The notes beneath the pieces were generated by a model that did no database searches, had not been told where the DNA came from, and was given only the letters and a program-made list of their open reading frames with translations. Positions 1 through 8,872 of a DNA stretch of 64,000 nt are shown here, in pieces. The DNA is from Gammaproteobacteria bacterium (lineage in GTDB: Bacteria > Pseudomonadota > Gammaproteobacteria > Pseudomonadales > Pseudohongiellaceae): NCBI GenBank assembly GCA_029244985.1, contig JAQWQD010000010.1:91828-155827 (forward strand), written 5' to 3'. Position 1 is the first letter of the stretch. Each line of letters opens with the position of its first letter. Position numbers and translations under genes: made by a program.

Positions 1-1
1 T

Positions 2-280
2 CCAGTTGAAAAATCAACTGACGAATCAGCTTCCTTTGATGTGGTTGGCCCCATTTGTGAATCCGCTGATTTTCTAGGCAAGGATCGTGAGTTAAGTATT
101 TCTGCCGGTGATTTATTAGCAGTAAGATCCGCTGGTGCTTATGGCTTTGTTATGAGCTCTAACTATAATACACGACCACGTGCAACAGAAATTATGGTTG
201 ACGGACCAAAGGTTACTGTCATTCGAGAGAGAGAAAATGTTACAGATTTGTTTGCTAATGAGCACTTACTAGCTGAATAA
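2..280 (+). CDS. lysA: Diaminopimelate decarboxylase, C-terminal part (partial)
   Basis: This is the last 92 codons of the PLP-dependent enzyme that decarboxylates meso-diaminopimelate to L-lysine; the 5' part lies outside the window. The reading frame is open from base 2. The visible segment carries the family's C-terminal GPICESAD motif, with the Cys-Glu pair of the substrate site, and [12 protein letters not shown], whose Tyr contacts PLP across the dimer interface. It is followed after 12 bases by dapF, which makes the meso-diaminopimelate used here, so the two form a lysine/peptidoglycan-precursor operon. Family assignment is secure; the start cannot be given. Confidence 0.95.
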   Translation, partial: PVEKSTDESASFDVVGPICESADFLGKDRELSISAGDLLAVRSAGAYGFVMSSNYNTRPRATEIMVDGPKVTVIRERENVTDLFANEHLLAE

Positions 281-292
281 ATACGATTAAAG

Positions 293-1162
293 ATGATGGA
301 TATTCCCTTTACAAAAATGCATGGCTTCGGTAATGACTTTATGGTGTTGGATCAAACCACCAACAAGATCGATATCTCGGCCGAGAAAATTAGACAGCTG
401 TCCGATCGGCGCACTGGAATTGGTTTTGATCAACTTTTACAAATTGAGCAAGCAAGTTCCTCAGACGTTGATTTCGATTACCGCATTTTTAATGCTGATG
501 GTGGGGAAGTCGAACACTGTGGCAATGGCGCACGTTGTTTTGCGAAGTATGTACATGATAAAGGGTTATCAAGTAAAAACCCTTTGCGGGTTAAAACCGT
601 TAATCGCGTTCTTATTTTGCATGCTAACAAGAATGGCGAAGTCACCGTAAACATGGGAATGCCGGAGTTTGAACACGCCGCTATCCCCTTCCTCGCCAAA
701 ACCAATAGTGAGAGCGATGCAGTAAAAACTGGTTATCTTCACTCAAGAAATCTTGAGATATGTGGCGTTTCTAAAACTTTCGAATTTATTCCATTATCCA
801 TGGGAAATCCCCATGCTGTGATTTGTGTTGAAGACCTGGCGAATACGGCCGTAAAAGATATTGGTGAAGCAGTTGGAAGCCATCTTGACTTTCCACTAGG
901 TGCTAATGTGGGTTTTATGCAAATTAGTAGTCGCAACGAGATCAGTTTGAGGGTATACGAGCGGGGTGCTGGAGAAACGATGGCCTGTGGCACAGGTGCC
1001 TGCGCGGCTGTAGTGGCTGGTTGCCTACTCGAACAATTAGATGCTACCGTCAGGGTAAATTTAAACGGTGGCCAGCTGTCCATACAATGGCAACAAAAAG
1101 ACCAGCATGTACTCATGACTGGACCTGCGACAACCGTTTATGAGGGGACTATTGAGATATGA
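293..1162 (+). CDS. dapF: Diaminopimelate epimerase
   Basis: This cytoplasmic, cofactor-independent racemase converts LL- to meso-diaminopimelate for lysine and peptidoglycan synthesis. The 289-aa length is normal for the family. Both catalytic cysteines are present: Cys76 in HCGNGARC and Cys232 in ACGTGAC, together with the GNPHAV and ERGAGET substrate-binding motifs. Two ATG codons sit side by side at 293 and 296, so the start is uncertain by one codon. It follows lysA closely, and its stop overlaps the DUF484 start in an ATGA arrangement, which implies translational coupling. Confidence 0.97.
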   Translation: MMDIPFTKMHGFGNDFMVLDQTTNKIDISAEKIRQLSDRRTGIGFDQLLQIEQASSSDVDFDYRIFNADGGEVEHCGNGARCFAKYVHDKGLSSKNPLRVKTVNRVLILHANKNGEVTVNMGMPEFEHAAIPFLAKTNSESDAVKTGYLHSRNLEICGVSKTFEFIPLSMGNPHAVICVEDLANTAVKDIGEAVGSHLDFPLGANVGFMQISSRNEISLRVYERGAGETMACGTGACAAVVAGCLLEQLDATVRVNLNGGQLSIQWQQKDQHVLMTGPATTVYEGTIEI

Positions 1163-1884
1163 GTAATGATGTCTCAGCGGTGGAACAAGTTACTGATGTT
1201 CGTGAAAGTGATATTTCTGAAAAACAAATAGCAGATTATTTGCGAAATCACCCCGAGTTTTTTTCCAATCAAGAAGATTTGCTCGCAAATCTTTCTTTAC
1301 CCCATGAAAGTGGTAAAGCAATTTCTCTCCTGGAACGTCAGGTCACTATATTGAGAGATCGCGGAATTGAAGCGCGGCAAAAACTAAATAATCTGCTCGA
1401 AAATGCTCGAAATAATGACCAACTGTTTGATACGACTCGTAATTTAGTGCTGGCATTACTGCGAGCTGACTCTATTACCGAAGTGGCTGAGGTAACTCAA
1501 GATCAACTATCTAATCATGGAAACATCGATGCTTGTGAAATTATTATAGTTGCACATCCTGATTTGCGCGTTGCACACTCTATTCGAATCGAATCAGTCG
1601 CCAAGCTAAGAACAGATTTTAGTGACGTATTCCGATTAAAAAGAACCCACTGTGGCCAATTAGATACCGAGCAAATAGCCTACCTTTTCCCCGGGGATAA
1701 AAATATAATTCGTTCTACTGCGCTCTGCCCAGTTCTTAACAATAGCGAAGTCTTGGCGATGTTGGCTTTCGGTAATCAAGCCGAAAATTTCTTCAATGTT
1801 AACTTGGACACCCTCTTCCTAGACTTCATAGGTCATGTGGTTGGCGCTGTACTTAATCGACACCTTGGCGACATAAGTGCTTAG
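1159..1884 (+). CDS. DUF484 family protein (GAF-like)
   Basis: A 241-aa soluble protein of the DUF484 family, which is almost always found directly after dapF in gammaproteobacteria. The N-terminal part contains the typical IADYLRNHPEFF segment near residues 25-36, followed by a helical region and a C-terminal GAF-like fold ending in DFIGHVVGAVLNRHL. The biochemical role of the family is not established. The ATG overlaps the dapF stop by 4 bases. In relatives the next gene is usually the recombinase xerC; here it is followed 51 bases later by a large glycosyltransferase instead. Confidence 0.9.
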   Translation: MSNDVSAVEQVTDVRESDISEKQIADYLRNHPEFFSNQEDLLANLSLPHESGKAISLLERQVTILRDRGIEARQKLNNLLENARNNDQLFDTTRNLVLALLRADSITEVAEVTQDQLSNHGNIDACEIIIVAHPDLRVAHSIRIESVAKLRTDFSDVFRLKRTHCGQLDTEQIAYLFPGDKNIIRSTALCPVLNNSEVLAMLAFGNQAENFFNVNLDTLFLDFIGHVVGAVLNRHLGDISA

Positions 1885-1935
1885 TTCTGCATTTTTTGCT
1901 TAATGAATCCTCAATAAAACAGTATCCTTCACTCC

Positions 1936-4900
1936 ATGTCGACTGATAATGCTGATGGCTCTGGTAATCTCGTTTCTATCATTTGCCGTACCATAGGCCG
2001 TGAAGTACTTTCTCAAGCGCTGGATTCAATAACCATTCAGTCACACTCAAATATTGAACTGGTGCTGGTCAACTCGACTACGAAAAAGCTAGATCAATTC
2101 GACCTTAGCCAGCTTAATGCTAAAGTCGTAAATCCTCCCCAAAAATTATCCCGCGCCCAGGCAGCCAATGTTGGGTTGGAAGCCGCAAGTGGTAGCTATT
2201 TAATGTTTCTCGATGATGATGATTGGATTGCCGGCAATCACGTTGAGTCTTTATTAAATGCACTAGGCGCTGCAGGAACAGCAAAAGTGGCTTATAGCAG
2301 CACTATTAAAACTCTTGCCAATGGTTCTTTAACAGACGAAATATTCGAAAATGATTTTGACCCGCATTTGCTCATGCATGATAACTATATACCTATCCAT
2401 GCTGTTCTTTTCAGTAGAGAGCTTCTAGAGCATGGATGTAGATTCGATGAATCATTCGATATTTATGAAGACTGGGATTTCTGGCTGCAGTTGTCTCAGC
2501 ACACTGAATTTATTCATTTGAAGCAAGTTTCAGCCTATTACCGCTCCGGCGGAGGTTCGGATACTGCTACAGATGATGACAAAGTAAGATTTCAATCAGG
2601 TCATTTAATTGGCAAGGCTAGAGCAGCACTCTTTTCTAAATGGAAAGACCGTTGGGATGGAAATGACATAAACCAAATGCTAGGTAGTGCGAGGCAGAGC
2701 GATTTATCCCATGAATTACAGACGGTTTCGGATCGTCTCAATGAAGAATTTAGTAAGAATGACTTATTAGCCGATGAATTGCTGACAGTTTCGGATCGTC
2801 TCAGTGAAGAATATAGTAAGAATGCTTTATTGGATGGGCAAGTTCACAAACTGAATGAAAAATTAACAGAAGCAGATGAAATCATTCAGGAGAAGAACGA
2901 AAAAAATTATCAAATAAAAGCCCGTATTACCCAAATAGAGAATAAACTGAGCAACACAGAGAATAAACTGAGCAATACAGAGAATAAACTGAGCAATAAA
3001 ATGGAAGTGGAGAGACACTTACAAACACATATAAGTCAATTAGAAGCTGCTTTCCATCAAGTACTGCACTCAACAACATGGCGCCTGCTGGGCCCGCTTA
3101 GGCGCATCGGCAGGATGATCGGGATTTCGTCCAGTTCGGCAGAACAAAAGGCGGAGGCATCAACTCAGAGTATCGCAGAAATTACTCAAGTGGACCCTGT
3201 TGTAGCGCCTAAGAATGAACCTCCCCCGCCTATTAACGAGCCCGATAAAACAAGCTATGATGCTAAAGCTAAAAAAGACCTAACAAGGTTTCTTCAATTT
3301 GGTGATCGCCTCGGATTCAAAAAGCACGATCAACCCACAATCTCTATTATTCTCATTTTTTACAATCAAGCTCATCTAAGTTTGCTTTGCCTACACTCCC
3401 TGATTAAGTTCGCCGACGTACCTTTTGAATTAATTATTGTAGACAACGGCTCCAGTGATTCGAGTACAGACCTACTCGCAGCATTAGACAACTGTGTGGT
3501 CCTCAGTAATGAAGAAAATCTCGGTTTTGTTAAGGCCGTCAATCAAGGAGCTAAGCATGCACGAGGAGAATATATTCTTCTGCTTAATAATGATGCGGTA
3601 ATTCATCAACAAACCTTGTCGTCTGCCTTGAGCTCGATACATGAGCGAGAATCCGTAGGGGCTGTGGGTGGAAAGATTTCTCTGCTAGATGGATCACTGC
3701 AAGAGGCAGGGAGTATTATCTGGAGCGATGGTTCTTGCTTGGGTTATGGACGTGGCGATGACCCCATGGCAAGCGACTATATGTTTGAAAGAGATGTAGA
3801 TTATTGCTCAGGCGCATTCTTGCTGTTTCGGCGCAAACATTTTGAAGAGCTTGATGGATTCGACTTGGATTATGCACCCGCTTACTATGAAGAGTCAGAT
3901 TTCTGTATCCGCTTACACAAAAAAGGCCTGCGTGTTGTCTATAACCCAACAACCAAAATCACTCACTATGAATTTGCCAGCTCTGGTGGAATGAGCAGTG
4001 CTTCGAAGTTACAGCAAGAACATCAACAAATACTATGTGAAAAACATAGCGACTGGCTGCGCAATCAATCGCAGAACAATCCTGCACTCATTATTCAAGC
4101 TCGCACTGCCAATAAGTTCCCAAATGTTTTGTTAATTGATGATCGAGTTCCCCATCCAAGTTTGGGTTCAGGTTATCCTCGCTCTGCCCATATGCTGAAT
4201 AGCATGGAAAAGCTAGATTTGAATGTCACATTCTTTCCATTGCAATTTCCAATTGATGACTGGAAGACAACTTACTCTACGCTTTCTAAATCAATTGAGG
4301 TGGTCCTAGAAAAAGGCCGGAGTGGGCTTTATCCTTTTTTAAATTCAAGAAAAGGGTTTTTCCAATACATCGTAGTAAGCCGCATTCATAATATGAAATT
4401 TTTTAGAGAAATTGTCGAAAACAATCCCAGTCTAATCGAAGGCAGCAAAATCATCTATGATGCTGAGGCTCTCACAGCATCACGAGAAATCTTGCATAGA
4501 CAGCTTTTATGTCGACCAGTAACAGAGAAAGAAAAAGAAGACCTAATCGCCGAAGAGATGCAGCAGTCGAAGATAGCAGAAACAGTCATTGCCGTATCGG
4601 CTAGAGAGGCGGATGTCTATCACCAACATGGGATAAATAATGTTTGTATATTGGGCCATACTTTATCTGTTATGCCCGGCAATAAGGAATTTTCGAGCCG
4701 AGAGGGAATACTCTTTGTAGGCGCACTACGAGATGAAGGCTCCCCAAATGTTGATTCACTTCTATGGTTTGTTATAAATATTTTGCCAATCATTGAGGTT
4801 GCCATACCGGAGATTAAACTTTATATCGTAGGTGATAAAGCGGCTTCATCGTTAGCTTCAATCGAAAAAGAAAATATCTCATTTCTTGGCCGCTTGGATT

Positions 4901-5220
4901 GTATCGCTGGCGTTTACAATAGTAGTCGAATTTTTGTCGCACCAACTCGCTTTGCTGCAGGTATTCCTCATAAAGTTCATGAAGCAGCCTCGATGGGAAT
5001 ACCTTGTGTCACTACCCCTCTCTTAGCCATGCAGTTGGAATGGCAACATGAGAAAGAGCTATTGATAGGTGAAGATGCTAAGAGCTTTGCTGAGCAATGT
5101 GTCAGACTATATCAAGATGAAGCTTTGTGGCAATCGGTACAAGAGGCTGAGCTAACAGCAGTTGCGCAAGACTGTTCGGATTCTAGGTTTCAAGAAGATC
5201 TAAAAGCCCTTTTTAATTAG
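1936..5220 (+). CDS. Three-domain glycosyltransferase (GT2-coiled coil-GT2-GT4)
   Basis: This 1094-aa protein has three sugar-transferase modules. Residues about 10-210 form a GT2 domain with the acceptor-type FLDDDDW motif. Residues about 250-380 are a charged coiled coil built in part from tandem repeats, ending in a TTWRLLGPLRR segment that typically precedes such domains. Residues about 465-700 form a second GT2 domain (FELIIVDNGSSDSST, LLLNNDAVIH). Residues about 728-1090 resemble GT4/GT1 enzymes (FVGALRDEGSPN, RFAAGIPHKVHEAASMG). It probably builds a surface glycan such as O-antigen or capsule; donor and linkage cannot be read from sequence. No membrane segment is visible. It converges on two reverse-strand GT2 genes. 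Confidence 0.85.
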   Translation: MSTDNADGSGNLVSIICRTIGREVLSQALDSITIQSHSNIELVLVNSTTKKLDQFDLSQLNAKVVNPPQKLSRAQAANVGLEAASGSYLMFLDDDDWIAGNHVESLLNALGAAGTAKVAYSSTIKTLANGSLTDEIFENDFDPHLLMHDNYIPIHAVLFSRELLEHGCRFDESFDIYEDWDFWLQLSQHTEFIHLKQVSAYYRSGGGSDTATDDDKVRFQSGHLIGKARAALFSKWKDRWDGNDINQMLGSARQSDLSHELQTVSDRLNEEFSKNDLLADELLTVSDRLSEEYSKNALLDGQVHKLNEKLTEADEIIQEKNEKNYQIKARITQIENKLSNTENKLSNTENKLSNKMEVERHLQTHISQLEAAFHQVLHSTTWRLLGPLRRIGRMIGISSSSAEQKAEASTQSIAEITQVDPVVAPKNEPPPPINEPDKTSYDAKAKKDLTRFLQFGDRLGFKKHDQPTISIILIFYNQAHLSLLCLHSLIKFADVPFELIIVDNGSSDSSTDLLAALDNCVVLSNEENLGFVKAVNQGAKHARGEYILLLNNDAVIHQQTLSSALSSIHERESVGAVGGKISLLDGSLQEAGSIIWSDGSCLGYGRGDDPMASDYMFERDVDYCSGAFLLFRRKHFEELDGFDLDYAPAYYEESDFCIRLHKKGLRVVYNPTTKITHYEFASSGGMSSASKLQQEHQQILCEKHSDWLRNQSQNNPALIIQARTANKFPNVLLIDDRVPHPSLGSGYPRSAHMLNSMEKLDLNVTFFPLQFPIDDWKTTYSTLSKSIEVVLEKGRSGLYPFLNSRKGFFQYIVVSRIHNMKFFREIVENNPSLIEGSKIIYDAEALTASREILHRQLLCRPVTEKEKEDLIAEEMQQSKIAETVIAVSAREADVYHQHGINNVCILGHTLSVMPGNKEFSSREGILFVGALRDEGSPNVDSLLWFVINILPIIEVAIPEIKLYIVGDKAASSLASIEKENISFLGRLDCIAGVYNSSRIFVAPTRFAAGIPHKVHEAASMGIPCVTTPLLAMQLEWQHEKELLIGEDAKSFAEQCVRLYQDEALWQSVQEAELTAVAQDCSDSRFQEDLKALFN
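2716..2841 (+). repeat. 63-base tandem duplication inside glycosyltransferase coiled coil
   Basis: Two adjacent 63-base units (2716-2778 and 2779-2841) encode near-identical 21-residue blocks containing TVSDRLNEEFSKN and TVSDRLSEEYSKN. The unit is exactly three heptads, so duplication keeps the coiled-coil register. DNA identity is high, which points to a recent duplication. Confidence 0.9.
2938..3000 (+). repeat. Three tandem 21-base repeats (one heptad each)
   Basis: Units at 2938-2958, 2959-2979 and 2980-3000 differ by one or two bases and each encodes the heptad ENKLSNT (the last ends in K). This is a minisatellite in a coiled-coil rod and could change length by slippage without breaking the frame. 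Confidence 0.95.
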
Positions 5221-5241
5221 CGGTGCGTCTATATATCTAGT

Positions 5242-6180
5242 CTAAAAACACCGAGCTAGCCGGTAAAATACTCGCTGAATAATTCCAATCTGCGCAGACA
5301 TACCCGCGGACAGCCGCAAATACAAATTTTTTCGTGTGCTTAGCTGTGCCCCAAATCTTTGCCTAAATTCATTTGCCTGGCGGGCAACTTCGATTAGGTG
5401 ATCATTCGGTTTACGGTCAAATACTTGCTGCCAGAAGGGTTGAGAAATCAGCGTCGGTTTAACAAATTCCTTGGCGCCTATGGTATTACTGTCGTGTTGC
5501 CGATAGTGAACTAATGGTGTTGCCAAAAAAATCACCTTGCCGAAGGCGGAAGCTACCAAGGCCAACCACCAGTCATGCATGATCGCTTGATTGGACACAG
5601 GCACTGCCTTGACCGCTAGTGCTTCATTTATAAGTGCTGTGCAGCCTGTAACGAGGTTGCTGATGACCATGTTGGTAAAACGATTTCTTTCTATTTCGAG
5701 CCCCTGATAATCGATCAAAGAATTGGCAATAGGTTGCTTTTGTTCCGATACAACTTGCAAATCTGAATGAATGAGTAACGGAATCTTATTACCCTCCGTT
5801 TCTTCTTCAGCGATTAGCATTGCTGCGACTTGTTGCTCGATTTTATCTGCAAACCAAATATCGTCTTGGTCGCACAACATCATATAAGCTGCATCTAGCT
5901 CCAATGATACTTTATTTGCCAATACGTACTCGATAAGATAAGAAAAGCTGTCTCTGGCGCCTCTATTTTCATTGTCACCGCAAACCTGATGGATCTTATT
6001 TTCGTGTTTACGAGCATAGAGGGAGATGAGTTCACGTGTGGCGTCTGTTGACCCATCATCTCGAATGACAATAACTATGTTTGTATAACTTTGTTCTAGC
6101 AATGAATCTAACTGTTCTGCAAGATATTTTGCACCATTGTAGGTGGATAAAAGAATGGATATCTTTGGCGTAAGGTTCAT
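5242..6180 (-). CDS. GT2 family glycosyltransferase (rhamnosyltransferase-like)
   Basis: A 312-aa cytoplasmic GT-A fold enzyme. The N-terminus has the nucleotide-sugar site ISILLSTYNGAKYLAEQL followed by IRDDGSTD, and the metal-binding region MLCDQDDIW lies near residues 100-108. This DQDDIW signature is common in enzymes annotated as rhamnosyltransferases acting on O-antigen or polysaccharide, although the donor sugar is inferred only by family. A short C-terminal region is rich in Arg and hydrophobics, perhaps for membrane association. It lies 24 bases downstream of the next GT2 gene and is probably co-transcribed with it. Confidence 0.87.
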   Translation of the reverse strand: MNLTPKISILLSTYNGAKYLAEQLDSLLEQSYTNIVIVIRDDGSTDATRELISLYARKHENKIHQVCGDNENRGARDSFSYLIEYVLANKVSLELDAAYMMLCDQDDIWFADKIEQQVAAMLIAEEETEGNKIPLLIHSDLQVVSEQKQPIANSLIDYQGLEIERNRFTNMVISNLVTGCTALINEALAVKAVPVSNQAIMHDWWLALVASAFGKVIFLATPLVHYRQHDSNTIGAKEFVKPTLISQPFWQQVFDRKPNDHLIEVARQANEFRQRFGAQLSTRKNLYLRLSAGMSAQIGIIQRVFYRLARCF

Positions 6181-6204
6181 ATATTTTTTATTTGCCTATT
6201 TTCA

Positions 6205-7113
6205 CTAACTAAGTGATTTCGCGTCCTTGATTCCAGATCGAATATTTTGCCAATATTTTTTACGGTCATCTGATGAAATAAGCAACCAAACCACTTTTAT
6301 AAAAAATCGAACTATGTCTCTGAGTTTCCAGCCTATCGGTGAGTAGGCTGTACCATAGAGGTGAATTCTGTTCCGTGAAGAGTAATAAGTTCGTGAGGGA
6401 TTGTGTTGCGCAATAATCCCAGCTCTAACAAGAGGGTCTGGACTGCGCTCGCCAATAGCATGGTAGAGAACGGCTTCATTAGTTCCTATCAAATCAAAGC
6501 CTTTCGACTTCGCTCGGAAACACCACTCTAAATCTATATTGTCGATAAAATAGTTCTCTTTCATACTGCCTATCGTACCGATATGTTTAGCTATCAATAG
6601 AGTCCCAGAAGTAATTAAAAAATCTGCAACAAAATGCATCCTGCTGGCTGCATAAAGACGATCTGTTCTAAACACTAACCGGTTAAATACCTTGAAGGGT
6701 GTTTGTCGCATCGTCTGAGGATTGATAATCCTCGGCCCAACAGCAGCTATTTCTTTTTTGCTGAATTTATTGGCTTCGGTATAAGCAGCTATCATCCGAC
6801 TGATAAACAAATCACACAGACTGCTATCTTGGTCGAAAAGGAATATATAGTCACAGTTGTTTTCGAGGGCAAAGTTAATACCGATATTGAGAGCTTTTGC
6901 CAAACCTTGATTATTATTCAACCGCAAAAGTTTCTGAGAGCGCTTATAGACCGTAATTGATTCTGATAGTCGACCGATCTCAGGAGAGCCATTATCAATA
7001 ACAAAAAAATCAGTTTCTTTATTGAGCTGACCCAATAGTTTTAATAATGCGGTAATATCTGGCTTATGGGTAACTACAATAGCGCAACTTTTTATTTTCT
7101 CTTCGATAACCAT
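6205..7113 (-). CDS. GT2 family glycosyltransferase (RfbF/rhamnosyltransferase-like)
   Basis: This 302-aa enzyme has the N-terminal CAIVVTHKPD and FFVIDNGSPE strands, an NNNQGLAKALNIG helix and the FLFDQDS metal-binding motif, the usual signature of the RfbF/WbbL-like GT2 group that transfers rhamnose or related deoxysugars. The middle segment FIDNIDLEWCFRAKSKG contains the acidic ED/DLEW-type motif that supplies the catalytic base region. It starts with ATG and is followed after 24 bases by the other reverse GT2 gene. The pair probably extends the same glycan as the large transferase at 1936-5220. Confidence 0.87.
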   Translation of the reverse strand: MVIEEKIKSCAIVVTHKPDITALLKLLGQLNKETDFFVIDNGSPEIGRLSESITVYKRSQKLLRLNNNQGLAKALNIGINFALENNCDYIFLFDQDSSLCDLFISRMIAAYTEANKFSKKEIAAVGPRIINPQTMRQTPFKVFNRLVFRTDRLYAASRMHFVADFLITSGTLLIAKHIGTIGSMKENYFIDNIDLEWCFRAKSKGFDLIGTNEAVLYHAIGERSPDPLVRAGIIAQHNPSRTYYSSRNRIHLYGTAYSPIGWKLRDIVRFFIKVVWLLISSDDRKKYWQNIRSGIKDAKSLS

Positions 7114-7151
7114 TACTTTAACAATAAGTTCTTCTAATCTGGACTCTGTAG

Positions 7152-7679
7152 CTAAGAAGGTGCCAAATGAGATCTTTCTCCAGGCACGTCGGGTGAGACA
7201 GCAATTAATTCAGGCTTACGAATAGCTATGTAAACAAAATACAAAATTGAGCTAATACCCATACTCAAGCCAACTACGACACCAGCATCAAGTATTCCTC
7301 TCCATGGTTGCGGGAGCATACGAGCAACCGTGATAAAACATATAATCATGGTGGTTAGACCAACGGACAGTAATTTTCTTCTCTTGGTAGCATGGATATA
7401 CCCCATACAGAAAATAGGCGCGAGAATGACATGGCTTACACGGGGGTTTTCTTTCAGGTAATTTGCGCGCAGAACAACGCGCGGCGCAAAGCCCAAATGA
7501 AAACCTTTATAACCTTCAGCATAAGCCATGTAGACAATACTGAATATCAATGCCAACCAATGCTGAAAATTCATTGGAAAACTTCCCAAAGCCAGCGCCA
7601 TTGGTGCTAATCGATAGATCGCAAACAACAAAAGCCAAATCACGCCACCGATGCCCCAAGTGTAGCCTATTGCTTTCAC
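7152..7679 (-). CDS. Conserved inner-membrane protein of unknown function
   Basis: A 175-aa protein with about four or five hydrophobic segments (residues about 5-35, 40-55, 85-105, 110-125 and 135-155). The conserved-looking stretches MAYAEGYKGFHLGFAPR, ILAPIFCMGYIHATKRR and LPQPWRGILDAGVVVGL suggest a defined family in gammaproteobacteria, but I recognise no function. It is upstream of the reverse GT2 pair by 38 bases and divergent from gshB. Co-transcription with the transferases is possible. The membership in a sugar pathway is inference from position only. Confidence 0.75.
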   Translation of the reverse strand: MKAIGYTWGIGGVIWLLLFAIYRLAPMALALGSFPMNFQHWLALIFSIVYMAYAEGYKGFHLGFAPRVVLRANYLKENPRVSHVILAPIFCMGYIHATKRRKLLSVGLTTMIICFITVARMLPQPWRGILDAGVVVGLSMGISSILYFVYIAIRKPELIAVSPDVPGERSHLAPS

Positions 7680-7869
7680 AGATTCTTTTCACCCAAACAG
7701 AAAGTGAGCATTATAAACGGTTTATAGCGCTAGCGAAAAACTTGTTTAAGATCGCAAACTTACGGGTTATAGAATCGCTTATAGGGGAAAAGTGAGATAT
7801 GATTTTGCCATCAATAAGTGCGGCATTTGGGCTATCGCTGACTTTAGCCCATTGAAACAGGTGTAGGAA

Positions 7870-8850
7870 ATGACTATTAAATTAGGCGTTGTGATGGACC
7901 CAATCGAATCCATCACAGTAAAAAAAGATACTACGTTAGCTATGCTGCTAGCAGCTCAAAAACGAGGTTGGGTTATCCATTATATGTTGCAATCAGATCT
8001 ATGCATGGATCAAGGCACACCTAGAGCTGCTATGCAAACAATGTCTGTCATGGACAATCAAGAAAAATGGTATGAACTAGGTAGCAAAACCGATCAAGCT
8101 CTGTCCGAACTCGATGTCATTCTCATGCGCAAAGACCCGCCATTTAATCTAGACTACATCTATACAACTTATATACTAGAACAAGCTCAGCGGGACGGTA
8201 CCTTTATAGTAAATGATCCAAAGAGCTTGCGTGACTGCAATGAGAAACTGTTTGCTACTCAGTTTCCACAATGTTGCCCGCCATTGCTTGTGGCTTGTTG
8301 TGAAAATAGACTGAAGGAGTTCCACGAAGAGCACGAAGACGTAATATATAAACCTCTCGATGGTATGGGTGGTGCATCGATATTCAGAGTTACGAAGGAC
8401 GATGCTAACCTCTCTGTAGTGATTGAGACTTTAACCAATAGTGGTCAACGTCAAATAATGGCGCAGAAGTACATTCCAGAAATTACCAATGGTGATAAAC
8501 GAATTTTACTAATTAATGGAAAACCCGTTGATTATGCTTTGGCTAGAGTGCCAGCAATCGGTGAATCTCGAGGAAATCTTGCGGCCGGCGGCAATGGCAA
8601 AGCGCAGGAACTAAGTGATCGAGATCGTTGGATTTGCGATGAAGTTGGCCCTGCACTAATAGAAAAAGGATTACTATTTGTAGGATTAGATGTTATCGGA
8701 GACTATTTGACAGAAATAAATGTTACTAGCCCAACCTGTCTAAGAGAGATCGATGCAGCTTTTAGTATAGATATTGCTGGCGATTTAATGGATTGTATTC
8801 AGCAAAAACTCGGAAAAGCTAAGCTAATTGTTGCTTCGTCATTAACCTGA
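7870..8850 (+). CDS. gshB: Glutathione synthase
   Basis: This ATP-grasp ligase joins gamma-glutamylcysteine and glycine to glutathione in the cytoplasm. At 326 aa it is slightly longer than the E. coli enzyme. Characteristic parts are the N-terminal LGVVMDPIESITVKKDTTLAML, the MRKDPPFNLDYIYTTY region near residues 90-105, the nucleotide lid KPLDGMGGASIFR, and the glycine-rich loop RGNLAAGGNGKAQ. It heads the conserved series gshB-tonB-yqgE-ruvX, with gaps of 20-23 bases that suggest one transcript. An AGG purine tract lies just before the ATG. Confidence 0.97.
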   Translation: MTIKLGVVMDPIESITVKKDTTLAMLLAAQKRGWVIHYMLQSDLCMDQGTPRAAMQTMSVMDNQEKWYELGSKTDQALSELDVILMRKDPPFNLDYIYTTYILEQAQRDGTFIVNDPKSLRDCNEKLFATQFPQCCPPLLVACCENRLKEFHEEHEDVIYKPLDGMGGASIFRVTKDDANLSVVIETLTNSGQRQIMAQKYIPEITNGDKRILLINGKPVDYALARVPAIGESRGNLAAGGNGKAQELSDRDRWICDEVGPALIEKGLLFVGLDVIGDYLTEINVTSPTCLREIDAAFSIDIAGDLMDCIQQKLGKAKLIVASSLT

Positions 8851-8872
8851 TGAAAAAGAATAGTAAAATATT

